Below are positions 11,441-23,070 of a stretch of 64,000 nucleotides of DNA, piece by piece. Numbering within the stretch: position 1 is the first letter of the stretch; each line of letters starts with the position of its first letter. The translations under genes and the position numbers were made by a program. The notes beneath the pieces were generated by a model. That model was not told the DNA's origin and ran no database searches. It worked only from the letters and a program-made list of their open reading frames with translations. Source of the DNA: Arabidopsis thaliana (Eukaryota > Streptophyta > Magnoliopsida > Brassicales > Brassicaceae); assembly GCF_000001735.4 (NCBI RefSeq), contig NC_003074.8, positions 12,462,101 through 12,526,100 on the forward strand, given 5' to 3'.

Positions 11441-11889
11441 TGTTATTTGGGTTTGACATAACACAAGCATTGGGCTTTAATGGGTCAACAAAATTGGCAA
11501 GGTGAAGAAGAACAAAAGTGTGGGCAAAAAGTTTGTAGCCCATTTACGTCACCTATATATGCATTACAACGTACGACGTATGGTGGAGGTAGGTGAGAAA
11601 AGAATCTAAAGAGTGTTCTAGAGAAGAGAGATAAAAAAGAGCTTCCTAAGCAAGCTTTCTTCTTTCTATTTGTTGTTCTTAAATCTTTGTTCTTCTTGAG
11701 TGCAAATATGTAAAAACCAAAAGACAACATCACAAGTTAGTGGTGTGTTTGTAATTCCTTTGATATAGTGAAGCTTTGGGAGCAAGAGATCTCCCCCTAG
11801 ACGTACCGGTTGAGGCCGTGAACTCGGTTACCAATTTTTGTGTCTTTTTATTTATTTAACAAGCAATCTCTATCACTCTTTTCTCCACA
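11441..11889 (+). mobile_element. Copia solo LTR
   Basis: This 449-bp sequence starts TGTTATTTGGGTTTGAC and ends CTCTTTTCTCCACA. It closely matches the interrupted LTR of copia E at 49486-49497 plus 51518-51955, which lies in reverse orientation. The flanks CCTAC (11436-11440) and TCTAC (11890-11894) agree at four of five bases, as expected of an aged target duplication. CCTATATATGC near 11551 is a likely TATA box. No internal retroelement sequence remains. Confidence 0.85.
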
Positions 11890-12069
11890 TCTACAGTAGT
11901 AATTTGTTCGTATATTTGTCTTTAATATAATTGTATTAACACTCTTAACACTTGTAAAAGGAGAATGAAGACAAGAAGAAAATAAGTTCTTAACACTCTT
12001 ATATCATTGTTAGCAATAGACTGCTGTAAACGTTTGATCATAAAGTCACCAATTAATCTTACCAACATG

Positions 12070-12640
12070 TGCATCAAGAGAAGCAACACGCTCCTCTCCA
12101 ATTGTTGAGAATTCTATTGACCATATAACTCAGGAATTTGGCAAATCGTTGCTCCAAATGATTCACGGATAAAACCATTTTGTGTTTTTGAAACACTCAC
12201 GCTATAAATCAGTACATAGACCAGAGCTCCAAATTCTTGCAACTAATCAAATCAAGCGAAGAGAATTTACCAGCGGAGACGACGGTGGAGAAAATGCGTT
12301 GATCAAAAGGGCTTGAAGCAAGGTCCCAAATCTCATTAGGATGAGAGAATAAACCCTCACATATCAGGTCAGATCCACCAGATGACAAACGAAGAGAATA
12401 TGAACCTTAATAGCATCTCAAATGTTGGAGAGATTAAAAAAAAACACTTTTAGTATCTTGATGATTAAATAGAAGACAAAATCAAAATCAAGAGATGGGT
12501 TCACCTCATTTTCTTCTTTTAAACTAAGAGTTTCACTGAGAAAACTTGTTCCGTGAGATCCTGATCTTAAATTGAGACACTGAGCATGTCCATGGAAATC
12601 TACGTATTGAAGATTCTCGAATAAGTGACGGTTGTCCAAG
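12070..12640 (-). pseudogene. EIPR1/TSSC1-like WD40 repeat gene fragment
   Basis: Three exon-like pieces occur in order on the minus strand: about 12630-12505 with GTSFLSETLSLKEENEV, about 12400-12260 with GLFSHPNEIWDL and SSPFDQRIFSTV, and about 12200-12070 with QIPELYGQ and ASLDAHVG followed by a GTAAGA donor. These match my recollection of the N-terminal half of the plant homologue of EIPR1 (TSSC1), a WD40 protein of endosomal tethering complexes. A TAG interrupts exon 3 after YGQ. Only the first third or so of the gene is present. Gene name is from recognition, not search. Confidence 0.65.
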
Positions 12641-13220
12641 CATCCTATTAATATATATAACCCTATGTAACTAGCTCATTCACTATCAAACACAAAAGAT
12701 TCATGAAATAGATTACATTAGAATATGATTAAAGAATCCTACAAATCATAATCTGAATAAATTTCATTGAATTATAATATGAAGAAGAGTAGAAAGGAGT
12801 TCAGAATCCTCTCTGCATGGAGTGGATTCTTCTCTCCAAAAATGTATCTCTTAATAAAAACAAGCTTAGGTCTAAACAATGACCATAAAATTATGTATAT
12901 GGGTTACTAAAACGTGCATGGTCTATTTTGCAAATAAAGAAAACTTCAGGGACTTCTGAAAGACTGGATGAAACGTGAAAATTCCCTTTGCCGAATAAGG
13001 GTGTCGATCGACATAGGTGAAGTGTGGATCAACACTATCGCGTGAAAAACGTCTCTGATAATCTTCATTGCTGAAAAGCTTCCAAAGTTCCTTATTATGC
13101 TTCATAGCTCTCAAATGTATAATTGCACTTGTAATGACTCAAAACATACGAAAAAGACTTGAAGACTCCAAAAACTATTCTAAAATCATGTTAGAAATCA
13201 GTTAAAACCATGATATATCA
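12641..13220 (-). repeat. Athila-1 3' LTR, truncated, with polypurine tract
   Basis: On the minus strand the polypurine tract GTCTGGGGGAGT (13221-13232) is followed at once by TGATATATCATGG, an LTR start. A TGTCGATCGACA palindrome lies at 13002-13013 in the U3 part. The LTR is cut off near 12640. Confidence 0.6.
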
Positions 13221-13232
13221 ACTCCCCCAGAC

Positions 13233-14049
13233 TTAGCCTTTGCTTGCCCTCAAGCAAAACATAAAACTGAATCTGTGGAAGAGGTTTGAAAACATAAAAA
13301 CTCCCAATCTCTCTAGCTTATTACCATGATCATACAAACCAATTCCATGTACTAAACAGTTCTAATCAAGTCCTAACCACCATGAAGTTCTCCGCTAGCT
13401 CACACAACATCCTAGATTCCATACCAAATCTCACAACTACATCCATTAGACTCTCTTCGCTGGGTCTCATCAATCAAGCTAATATCCAGGAACCCTCTAG
13501 ACTCATTCCTCTACTATACCATTATAAATTGACCATTTTTTGTTTTTTTGGTATTCTTTCTCTTCCCTAAACTTATTATTTTTTAAGAGTAAACAAAGGG
13601 GAACTCGCATACTCGATTGACACCCTCGGCATTTTCAAACTTTGTAATTGATCATTGCAAGTAATGTACAATAATGGGGTCATGGGAAACATCCCTATAC
13701 ACTACCTAAAATCATATCAGTCTTGTATTTATTATTATTATTATTATTTTATCTAGGGAGAATAATACTTTTTGTTTTATATCACATTGATCAATTTATC
13801 AGGTATGAACAAGGAGTCAACTCCAACGAACACTAACCGTTTTGATGAGGTAAAAGGAAGAGAAGTGAGATTAGCTCTAGCCTTTGTGGATTATATTGGG
13901 ATTGGATGTCCTTAATTATGTTGGTTTGCTTTCTGGATTTTCCATTAGTCGGACTGAATCGAATCTATAGTACTTAAGAAAATCCAGGAAATAAACTCGA
14001 GAGAAAGGTCATAATTTCAGACAAAAGTTTGACTCAATAAAATAACTAT
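13233..14049 (-). other. Athila-1 3' non-coding region
   Basis: No coding frame is visible. The words CTTGCTTGCCCTCAAGCAAA beside the polypurine tract recur at the same place in Athila-2 (about 55880), so this is the usual untranslated stretch before the 3' LTR. The env-like ORF is missing. Confidence 0.6.
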
Positions 14050-15318
14050 CTAATAAAGACGACAATAATCAAAAACTTCAACTTCGAGAATAAATTTATG
14101 AGGCATCTCATTACGCTTGCTGATCTTCCCCTTCTCTAACAAGAATCGCATTTCAATAATGAATTTGTGAGCATCCCGAAACATTGTAGGCCACCAGAAA
14201 CCTGCTTGAAGGAACTTAGAGACTGTCTTGAAAGTAGCAAATTGACCACCGTAGCTGGAGCTGTGACAATACGATAGTATATCATGTACCTCTGTTGTAG
14301 TAATACACCTCCTATAAACTCCATCAGAACAATGCTTATATAGGTAAGTTTCATCCCAATAGTATCGCCTAATCTCTCGCAGAAATCTCTTCTTGTTGTA
14401 ATCTGTGAAATCATCTAGTTCCACATCTGCAGCTAGGTAATTGACTATGTCAGCATACCATGGGTAGTCCTTTTCGATTGTTGTGGCGGCACTGTTTTCA
14501 GTCGGTAACCAATTTCTTGTCAGATTAGGAGGGTGTCAATCGACATCTTGAGTGGTGTCGGTCGACACCATCGAGCAATACCGAGTAGCATCCTTTTCTT
14601 TATAGTGAATGTCGATCGACATAGGTGGAGTGTCGATCGACACTGTAGCTCGATTATGCAACACAACAATTTTGCAGTCATGGTCCTCAGCTGTATCTAT
14701 CATGCAAATGTTTTCCTCAGGCAAGGAATCATTAATGGGAACATCATCTTTAATTCTAATACGTGACAAGTGATCCGTTACACCATTTTCAACTCCTTTC
14801 TTATCTCGTACCTCGATGTCAAATTCTTGAAGAAGTAAAATCCATCTCAAAAGTCTTGGCTTAGCATCTTTTTTTTTTCATCAGATACTTCAGGGCTGCA
14901 TGGTTTGTATGGACAATCACTTTAGATCCAACAAGACAAGATCTGAACTTCTCGAAAGCGAACACTACAACTAACAACTCTTTCTCTACTGTTGCATAGT
15001 TCATCTGAGCGTAATCAAGTGTCCTACTGGCATAATAGATGTCGTGGACTTTCTTATCCTTCCTCTGCCGTAGAACAGCTCCAACTGCAAAATCACTCGC
15101 ATCACACATTTCTTCGAAAGGCAAATCCCAGTATGGTGGTTGAACTATCGGTGCGCTGATCAAGGCTTGTTTTATCTGCTGGAAGCCATCATGACAATCT
15201 TGTTTAAACTCGAACTGGACTTCCTTGTAGAGTAGAGCTGTCAATGGTCTGGGGATTTTGCTAAAATCTTTGATGAAAATCGTCTGTAGAACCAGCATGA
15301 CCAAGGAAACTCCTCTCT
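14050..15318 (-). pseudogene. Athila-1 pol remnant: RT end, RNase H, integrase zinc finger
   Basis: FSKIPRPLTALLYKE and MCDASDFAVGAVLRQ mark the RT connection and RNase H. YASRTLDYAQMNYATVEKE follows, then [13 protein letters not shown] and DHLSRIR at the end of RNase H. Positions 14700-14530 encode a variable linker with repeated SIDT residues from the TGTCGATCGACA motif. The integrase part has a zinc-binding-like segment with GGQFATFKT and FWWPTM but breaks off by 14050, so its catalytic core is missing. Frameshifts occur near 15290 and 14860. RNase H residues look otherwise conserved. Confidence 0.85.
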
Positions 15319-15984
15319 AGGACAAAAATTCCACTATTCTGAGTTTTCAGGTCGTGGTCCCTTTCTATAATTCTGAATTTGAAGCCACTGATATTATAAG
15401 CTGAAAACTTTATAACCTTACTAGATGGACTAGGTGCAAGGCAATGAATATCAGCAAAAATGCCATCGAGGCTGTTCTTTTCTACCTTTTGCTTAATCCA
15501 TTGACTAAAATGGATATGCACATGTCGATCTATATCTATCATATGTCCTCTTTTTCAACGTCGTAATTGTGATCTGCTTAATTCACTCTTAAATACGCTA
15601 CACATTTTCAAAGGGAGACAAATATTACCATTATAAATGACCACAGTCAATCAAAAACTGTCAGCCTAAAATAGAAAACTTACTTGCGATAGTCATCTAA
15701 GAATGAACATTCAACTAGAATGTATTTGTGTGCTTGCTGCCTCTCTATAGGACTAAGTGTATCCAATCTGGAAGCACCAACATGCAACATGTCTCCCAAG
15801 AAAAGGAAAACTTTGTGGAATTTGTGATTCAGACCTAAATCATGCTCCACCACAGAGTGATCATCCACTCTCCCAATACGATTAAATCTTGTTTCTACAT
15901 CATCAAGATACATAGAGCAAAACGTAACACACTCATCAGCAATGTATTGCTCATAAATTGATCCTTTAGGTTGTGTTCGATTTC
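15319..15984 (-). pseudogene. CACTA-2 transposase, C-terminal part
   Basis: The minus strand shows DECVTFCSMYLDDVETRFNR, then SPIERQQAHKYILVECSF, then AYNISGFKF and KTQNSGIFVL, all hallmarks of the region of TNP2 transposases leading into DUF4216. At the left the frame passes straight into the Athila RT segment RSFLGHAG. That chimeric minus frame spans 15542-15261 and is probably meaningless. No DUF4216 core remains. Confidence 0.8.
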
Positions 15985-17142
15985 TGTAACGCCCGTGAAC
16001 CAGAAAATCGGTTAGGGTTTATTTTTAAATCATCCGGTTTAATTGGTTGGGTTAATTGGAAATCCTAGAGTGTGCCTATAAAAGAAGGAAACTCGAAATT
16101 AGGGCTTTAGTTAGCCACTTTTCGTTTTATAAAGGAGAAAAAGAGAGAAAAGGAGAAGGAGCAGAATCGTTAGGGTTTGGGAGAAATCAGTTTCGTCATA
16201 TCAAATCGTGGTAAAAGGTAACGAAATTTGGTAGCGTTATTCCCAAGTCCTTTATCGTTATTCTACAGTTTACAGAATTGGATTTGGATTAAAATTGGTT
16301 GAGTTATTCGCAGTTTCGTGAGACACGTTTTCTCAGACGCGAATTAGGACCAGCGGAGATTGAAACTGAGATCGTGGTCTTGTCTGTTTTCCGATCGTCA
16401 CGAGATTTTGTGGGCAGCTTTGTGACGTCTGCATCTAGGATTTCATTGGAGCGATTGAATAGTTAACGGTTATTTTGTATTTTAGGGTTTCGTCTTTGAG
16501 ACTGCTTGTTTCTGGTTTTTCCTGTCCACTTTGCTTCAAGGTTGCTTTTGGTTGTGGACTTGTTGTAGAACGTTTCTGGACTGTTTCAGACGCAAGGAGA
16601 GTCTCTCCTGGGTTTAATTGCTATTAGAATCAATTTGTTAAGGTGAGTGCGTGACCATGAGCTTATCTGAGCGATTGGGTTGTGTGATTTGTTTTGTGTG
16701 ATGATATGTAGGTGTGGTGAATGTGTTTTGGGTGAATTGTTCAATGACTGGTTTGTTTGTATTGTATTCGTGATTATACCCTTTTATTTGCTTGTGTGTA
16801 TAGCTCGTAGATCGGAGGATCGCCTCACTAAGTATTTATGATAATACTTACGCATCTCATTGTGTTGTTGATGCAGGTAAAGATAAAGTGTGATCGTAGA
16901 ATCATGGCAAGGAAGAGAGGATGATCTAGGAACTCGTTTGTTTTATTTTTGGTGTTTTTGGTTATTGGAACCCGGTTAGGATTGTCAGTTATTCTTGGTT
17001 TTGTTGGTCGAATTATTTATTTATTCATAAAATAGTATTTTTGACTTGCGGTTTAATTATTATGTTATTGGTTGGTTTAATTAGATATTTATGGGAATAT
17101 TTAATTATATATTTAAAAAAAAAAATGGGTCGGGTTGTTTCA
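15985..17142 (+). repeat. Tekay 5' LTR
   Basis: It starts TGTAACGCCCGTGAACC. A TATA box TATAAAAG lies at 16077-16084, so transcription should begin near 16110. Long non-coding R/U5 sequence follows. Confidence 0.95.
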
Positions 17143-17145
17143 ATT

Positions 17146-17157
17146 TGGTATCAGAGC
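17146..17157 (+). other. Primer binding site, initiator tRNA-Met
   Basis: TGGTATCAGAGC follows the LTR after three bases and is complementary to the 3' end of plant initiator tRNA-Met, the usual primer for Tekay elements. Confidence 0.92.
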
Positions 17158-17356
17158 GATTACGGTTCTAGGATGTGTAGAAAAATTAATTGATGAATTA
17201 TTTTCCTGATGATTGATTATGGAGTGTTTAGTCAATTGTGTGTTGTTGGAGTCCTAACATCATCTTCTCCGAGCCTTAAATGAGATTCCACGGTAAGTTG
17301 TTTGTGATATATTCGTTTGTTTTAGTTTCTTAGCCATTTGTTCTTGAGTAGCGCAG

Positions 17357-20300
17357 ATGGTTAGAGGAGCTGGAGTTCGTGGTCGTGGTCGCGGTAGGGG
17401 ACGAGTCCTCGAGGGTACAGGCGAGAGTGATGGCCACAGTGCCACAGTTGAGCAGAGTGTGGGTTCGCAGCCTGAGTTTGTGGAGCCCGGGGTTAGGAAC
17501 GGTCTTGGTGCCGATAAAGCTGGTGCAGCCGGAGTGGGGGCTGGTGGAGCTGGTGTCGGTATCGGTGTGCATGTCGTTGGTGCTGAGGGCCCAGGAGTGA
17601 TGGGTGTCGCAGCCGGAGGAGCCCAGGTTCCAGAGGTTGGTTTGGCGGGCCTGCTGAGGCAGTTTTTGGAGCGGTTACCAGGTGTGGTACCAGTGCAGGC
17701 TCCAGTGGCGCCACGAGTGGCGGAGGTGCAGCAGAGGGCTGCGGTTGCTGAGGAGGTTCCATCTTATTTGAGGATGATGGAGCAGTTGCAGAGGATTGGC
17801 ACCGGGTATTTTTCTGGTGGTACTAGTCCTGAGGAGGCCGACAGTTGGAGGTCGCGTGTTGAGCGGAACTTCGGTTCGAGCAGATGCCCGGCGGAGTATC
17901 GGGTGGATCTAGCAGTGCATTTTCTAGAGGGGGATGCACATTTGTGGTGGCGGAGTGTGACTGCCAGGAGGAGGCAGGCGGATATGTCTTGGGCAGATTT
18001 TGTGGCTGAGTTTAATGCCAAGTACTTTCCGCAGGAGGCGCTCGACTGTATGGAGGCGCGTTTTCTTGAGCTGACACAGGGTGAGCGGTCGGTTCGGGAG
18101 TATGACCGGGAGTTTAGCCGACTCTTGGTGTATGCGGGTCGGGGCATGGAGGATGACCAGGCCCAGATGAGGAGGTTCTTGAGGGGACTTCGACCGGATT
18201 TGAGGGTGCGGTGTAGAGTGTCGCAGTACGCCACGAAGGCGGCACTGGTGGAGACGGCTGCTGAGGTAGAGGAGGACCTTCAGAGGCAGGTGGTGGGAGT
18301 GAGTCCAGCAGTACAACCGAAGAAGACTTAGCAGCAGGTGGCACCTAGCAAGGGCGGCAACCCTGCGCAGGGGCAGAAAAGGAAGTGGGATCATCCTTGT
18401 AGAGCTGGACAGGGTGGTCGTGCAAGATGTTTTTCTTGTGGGAGCCTTGACCACAAGGTGGCGGATTGCACGCAGCGAGCTGAGACGAGAGAGTTGTACC
18501 ACTGCAGGGAGAGGAGACATCTCATGCCGAATTGTCCTAAGCTGCAGCGGATGACAGTGGCAGTGGTACAGCCGGCGGTGCAGCACGGAGCGCAGGTGCA
18601 GCAGGGAGTGCAGCAGTTGGCACATATTGCAGCGGCACCGCAGGGTTACACTACGCGTGAGATATGCGGTACCAGCAACAGAGCGAATACTGGTATGATT
18701 TCTGAGACTCAGACTTTGTGAATTATTTCTGTTGTTTTGGATATCATTGTTTTGTGATGAATGTTAGGGTTCTTAGCCCATGAGATTTGTGTAGGGACCT
18801 TATTAGTGGGCGGTGTAGAGGCCCATGTGTTGTTTGACTCTGGAGCATCGCATTGCTTCATTACCCCGGAGAGTGCCTCGCGCGGCAACATCCGTGGGGA
18901 TCCTAGTGAGCAGCTTGGAGTCGTCAAGGTTGCTGGAGGGCAGTTTCTAGCGGTTCTGGGGAGAGCGAAGGGTGTGGATATTCAGATTGCAGGGGAGTCA
19001 ATGCCAGCAGATTTGATTATCAGCCCTATAGAGTTGTATGATGTTATTCTGGGAATGGATTGGTTAGATCATTACAGAGTACATCTTGACTGCCACCGTG
19101 GGAGAGTTTCTTTTGAGCGGCCAGAGGGAAGGGTTGGTTTATCAGGGAGTGAGACCTACCTCAGGGAGTCTCGTCATTTCAGCAGTGCAGGCAGAGAAAA
19201 TGATCGAGAAGGGCTGCGAGGCTTACCTGGTGACGATATCTATGCCGGAGTCTGTGGGGCAGGTAGCAGTGAGCGACATTTGGGTTGTTCAGGAGTTCGA
19301 GGATGTGTTTCAATCGTTGCAGGGATTACCACCATCACGGTCTGATCCTTTCACGATTGAGTTGGAACTAGGGACAGCGCCGTTGTCTAAGGCACCCTAC
19401 AGGATGGCTCCAGCAGAGATGGCAGAGCTAAAGAAGCAGCTAGAGGATTTGTTGGGTAAGGGATTCATTCGTCCTAGTACTTCACCTTGGGGAGCGCCGG
19501 TGTTATTTGTGAAGAAGAAGGACGGGAATTTCCGCTTGTGTATTGACTACCGGGGGTTGAATCGGGTCACTGTGAAGAACAAGTACCCTTTGCCAAGGAT
19601 CGATGAGTTGTTGGATTAGTTGAGGGGTGCTACTTGTTTCTCTAAAATCGATTTGACGTCGGGTTATCACCAGATCCCGATAGCGGAGGCAGATGTTCGC
19701 AAGACTGCTTTCAGGACGAGATATGGACATTTTGAGTTCGTGGTGATGCCTTTCGGGTTGACTAATGCACCTGCAGCGTTCATGAGGTTAATGAACAACG
19801 TGTTCCATGAGTTTTTAGATGGGTTTCTAATCATCTTTATTGATGACATTATGGTGTATTCTAAGAGTCCTGAGGAGCATGAGGTACATCTGAGGAGAGT
19901 GATGGAGAAGCTGCGGGAGCAGAAGTTGTTCGCTAAGTTGAGTAAGTGCAGTTTTTGGCAGAGAGAGATGGGTTTTCTGGGTCACATTGTTTTTGTAGAG
20001 GGAGTTTCAGTGGATCCAGAGAAGATTGAGGCTATCAGAGATTGGCCTAGACCGACGAATGCCACTGAGATCAGGAGTTTTCTTGGGTTGGCAGGGTATT
20101 ACAGGAGGTTCGTCAAGGGGTTTGCGAGTATGGCACAGCCGATGACTAAGCTAACAGGGAAGGATGTTCCTTTTGTGTGGTCACCGGAGTGCGAGGAGGG
20201 TTTCTTGAGCCTGAAGGAGATGTTGACGAGTACACCAGTGTTAGCATTGCCAGAGCATGGAGAGCCTTACATGGTGTATACTGATGCCTCGAGAGTTGGT

Positions 20301-22160
20301 TTGGGTTGTGTTCTGATGCAACGTGGGAAGGTTATTGCTTATGCATCACGGCAGTTGAGGAAGCATGAGGGCAACTATCCTACTCACGATTTGGAGATGG
20401 CTGCGGTAATCTTTGCCTTGAAGATTTGGAGGTCTTATCTTTATGGCGGGAAAGTGCAGGTGTTCACAGATCATAAGAGTTTGAAGAATATCTTAACTCA
20501 GCCAGAGCTGAACCTGAGGCAGAGGCGATGGATGGAGTTGGTGGCTGATTATGATATGGAGATAGCTTACCATCCTGGTAAGGCTAATGTGGTTGCAGAC
20601 GCGTTGAGCCGTAAGCGCGTGGGCGCGGCTCCAGAGCAGAGTGTTGAGGCCTTGGTGAGTGAGATTGGTGCTTTGCGGTTGTGTGCTGTGGCACGAGAGC
20701 CATTGGGATTGAAAGCTGTGGATCGAGCAGATCTTCTGACTAGAGTTCGGTTGGCTCAAGAGAAGGATGAGGGGTTGATTGCGGCTTCTAAAGCAGAGGG
20801 CTCTGAGTATCAGTTTGCAGCTAATGGGACTATCCTTGTGCATGGGCGAGTTTGTGTGCCTAAGGATGAGGAGTTGCGACGGGAGATCTTGAGTGAGGCT
20901 CATGCGAGCATGTTTTCCATTCATCCAGGAGCGACTAAGATGTACCGAGACCTCAAGCGGTACTATCAGTGGGTCGGGATGAAGAGGGATGTAGCTAATT
21001 GGGTTGCAGAGTGCGATGTTTGCCAGTTAGTTAAGGCTGAGCATCAGGTGCCTGGTGGCCTGTTGCAGAGTTTACCCATTCCTGAGTAGAAGTGGGATTT
21101 TATCACGATGGATTTTGTGGTTGGGTTGCCTGTGTCGCGAACCAAAGATGTTATTTGGGTGATCGTGGACCGTTTGACTAAGTCAGCACATTTTCTGGCC
21201 ATCAGAAAAACCGATGGAGCGGCGGTGTTGGCTAAGAAATATGTGAACGAGATCGTGAAGTTGCATGGAGTACTTGTGAGTATTTTGTCAAGCAGGGATT
21301 CCAAGTTTACTTCTGCATTTTGGAGAGCCTTTCAGGCAGAGATGGGCACTAAGGTGCAGATGAGCACGGCTTATCATCCACAGACAGATGGGCAATCTGA
21401 GAGGACTATTCAGACGCTGGAGGATATGTTGCGGATGTGTGTCTTGGATTGGGGAGGTCATTGGGCGGATCACTTGAGTCTGGTAGAGTTTGCTTATAAC
21501 AATAGCTATCAGGCGAGTATTGGGATGGCTCCTTTTGAGGCGTTGTACGGGAGGCCACGCAGGACACCGTTATGCTGGACCCAAGTGGGGGAGAGGAGCA
21601 TATATGGTGCAAACTATGTTCAGGAGACCATGGAGAGGATCCGGGTTCTTAAGCTGAACATGAAGGAAGCTCAGGATCGACAGCGGAGTTATGCTGACAA
21701 GAGGAGGAGAGAGCTTGAGTTTGAGGTTGGGGACAGAGTGTATCTTAAGATGGCCATGTTGCGAGGTCCGAACAGGTCTATCTCAGAGACTAAGTTGAGT
21801 CCGAGGTACATGGGTCCGTTCAGGATTGTTGAGAGGGTGGGACCAGTGGCATACAAGTTAGAGTTGCATGATGTTATGCGTGCATTTCACAAGGTCTTTC
21901 ATGTGTCGATGCTGAGGAAGTGTCTTCACAAGGATGATGAGGTGTTGACTAAGATTCCAGAGGATCTTCAGCCCAACATGACTTTGGAGGCGAGACCAGT
22001 GAGGGTTCTCGAGAGGAGGATCAAGGAACTTCGGCGGAAGAAGATTCCTTTGATCAAAGTTTTGTGGGACTGCGATGGTGTGACAGAGGAGACTTGGGAG
22101 CCAGAGGCGAGGATGAAGGCAAGGTTCAAGAAGTGGTTCGAGAAGCAGGTTGCTGCATGA
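17357..22160 (+). pseudogene. Tekay gag-pol polyprotein with scattered stops and one frameshift
   Basis: Domains in order are an Arg/Gly-rich start, capsid gag (about 17790-18290), a zinc knuckle CFSCGSLDHKVADC (18430), protease with LFDSGASHCF (18836), RT with FIDDIMVYS (about 19836), RNase H with [11 protein letters not shown] (20276), integrase zinc-binding and core (ITMDFVVGLP, SERTIQTLEDML) and a chromodomain-like end (KVLWDCDGVTEETWEPE). Breaks are TAG at 18329, a cluster of stops at 18719-18760 between knuckle and protease, a frameshift near 19130, TAG at 19617 and TAG at 21087. Two of the three TAGs stand where CAG is expected and one where TGG is expected. Everything else is well conserved, consistent with the high LTR identity. 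Confidence 0.92.
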
Positions 22161-23070
22161 GTTTGCCTTTCCTTGGTTTCCAGTTTCAGTGTTGTTGAGT
22201 TTTTGAGCTTTTGAGTTGTTGTTCTTATTTATCTTTCATTTGTATTTTCGTTTGGAGTTGTAATGATCATGACAATTGATGATTAATAAGATGAGTATTT
22301 TTTTTCTTGGATTTGACTTGAGTTGTCTTATTTAAGAATGTGTTGTGCGGTTTCCAAAAATGGAAAGTTTCCTAGAAAGGACTTGTCTATTTTTGGAAAG
22401 TTTGAGTAAACAACCTAAGAGAAAGGTGTGTTTACGAGATGGTCGGGATTTGGTCATAAGGATGTTCTCGAGGGGATATGATGGATGGTGAGGCATAGAG
22501 GTGTCTTACGCGAATCCATGAGAGAGTCTGGAGATATGCTTAGAAGCGTTTAGTATTGTTGCTCGAGGGACATGAGGGTCCCAACGACTCGTGAGGAGCG
22601 GGGTATGCTCCTGAGGTACCGGTAACTCGAGGGACATGGTGTCTTTATAGTACGAGGGGTACGGTGGCTTCGGGTGACGATCAGAGAGCACGCTTTAGGG
22701 TGACGACCCGAGAGCGAGTTTTGTGGTATTATTTTCTCCAAGTGTCGTAACTCGATGACTTTGTGGCTGAGAGTGAGACGACACAACTCAGGGTTTGACT
22801 TTGAGTGGGGAAGATAATATGTGTGATACCCGAGATACCGTAGGCCGAGGCCTGAGAGTGACGGTTTATGCTCGAAGATTGCGGTCTGAGAGTGGAGAGT
22901 GAGTTGTGAGCAACAATGACTAGTAAATCGTGAGTATATCGACTGGATAGAGAGACCTAGAGGGGATCTGGTTGGAGGGAGTGCGGACTGTAGTGATGGT
23001 TGCACGGAGTTCCTCGGAGTGGAAGGGTGAAGCTAGATTCGAGGACGAATCTATGTTAGTGGGGGAGAAT
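22161..23070 (+). other. Tekay 3' non-coding region and polypurine tract
   Basis: No coding frame on the plus strand. It is GA-rich with repeated CGAGGGACATG words and ends in the polypurine tract GTGGGGGAGAAT immediately before the 3' LTR. Confidence 0.8.

Larger units (their letters stand above)
9978..12640 (-). mobile_element. Putative gene-capturing Helitron, 3' end defined, 5' end not found
   Basis: Read on the minus strand, a GC-only hairpin lies a few bases before CTAG followed by T, the expected 3' end of a Helitron inserted between A and T. To the right, on the same strand, are pieces of two unrelated host genes (RING-H2 and WD40), which is what gene capture by Helitrons produces. 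A copia solo LTR at 11441-11889 is a later insertion. No TC-type 5' end could be fixed. The right limit given is simply where Athila LTR sequence begins. Confidence 0.45.
12641..15318 (-). mobile_element. Athila-1: truncated Ty3-gypsy Athila element
   Basis: The minus strand carries, in order, the end of RT, RNase H, a variable insert, the integrase zinc-binding part, a non-coding 3' region, a polypurine tract and part of a 3' LTR. The 5' LTR, gag, protease and most of RT are absent. Its right edge is fused to the CACTA-2 transposase near 15318, and its left edge meets the WD40 fragment near 12640. Neither edge is an LTR end, so both are deletion or recombination junctions. Confidence 0.75.

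Noticed and set aside
17764..18625. Long minus-strand ORFs opposite Tekay gag
   Set aside because: They are mirror frames of GC-rich gag coding sequence, with no domain or start context.
17357..22160. TAG codons in Tekay as programmed readthrough or recoding
   Set aside because: There are several, in different domains including integrase, plus a frameshift and one at a Trp site. Decay explains them better.
22550..23005. 151-codon minus ORF in the Tekay 3' region
   Set aside because: Antisense to non-coding retroelement sequence, with no recognisable features.
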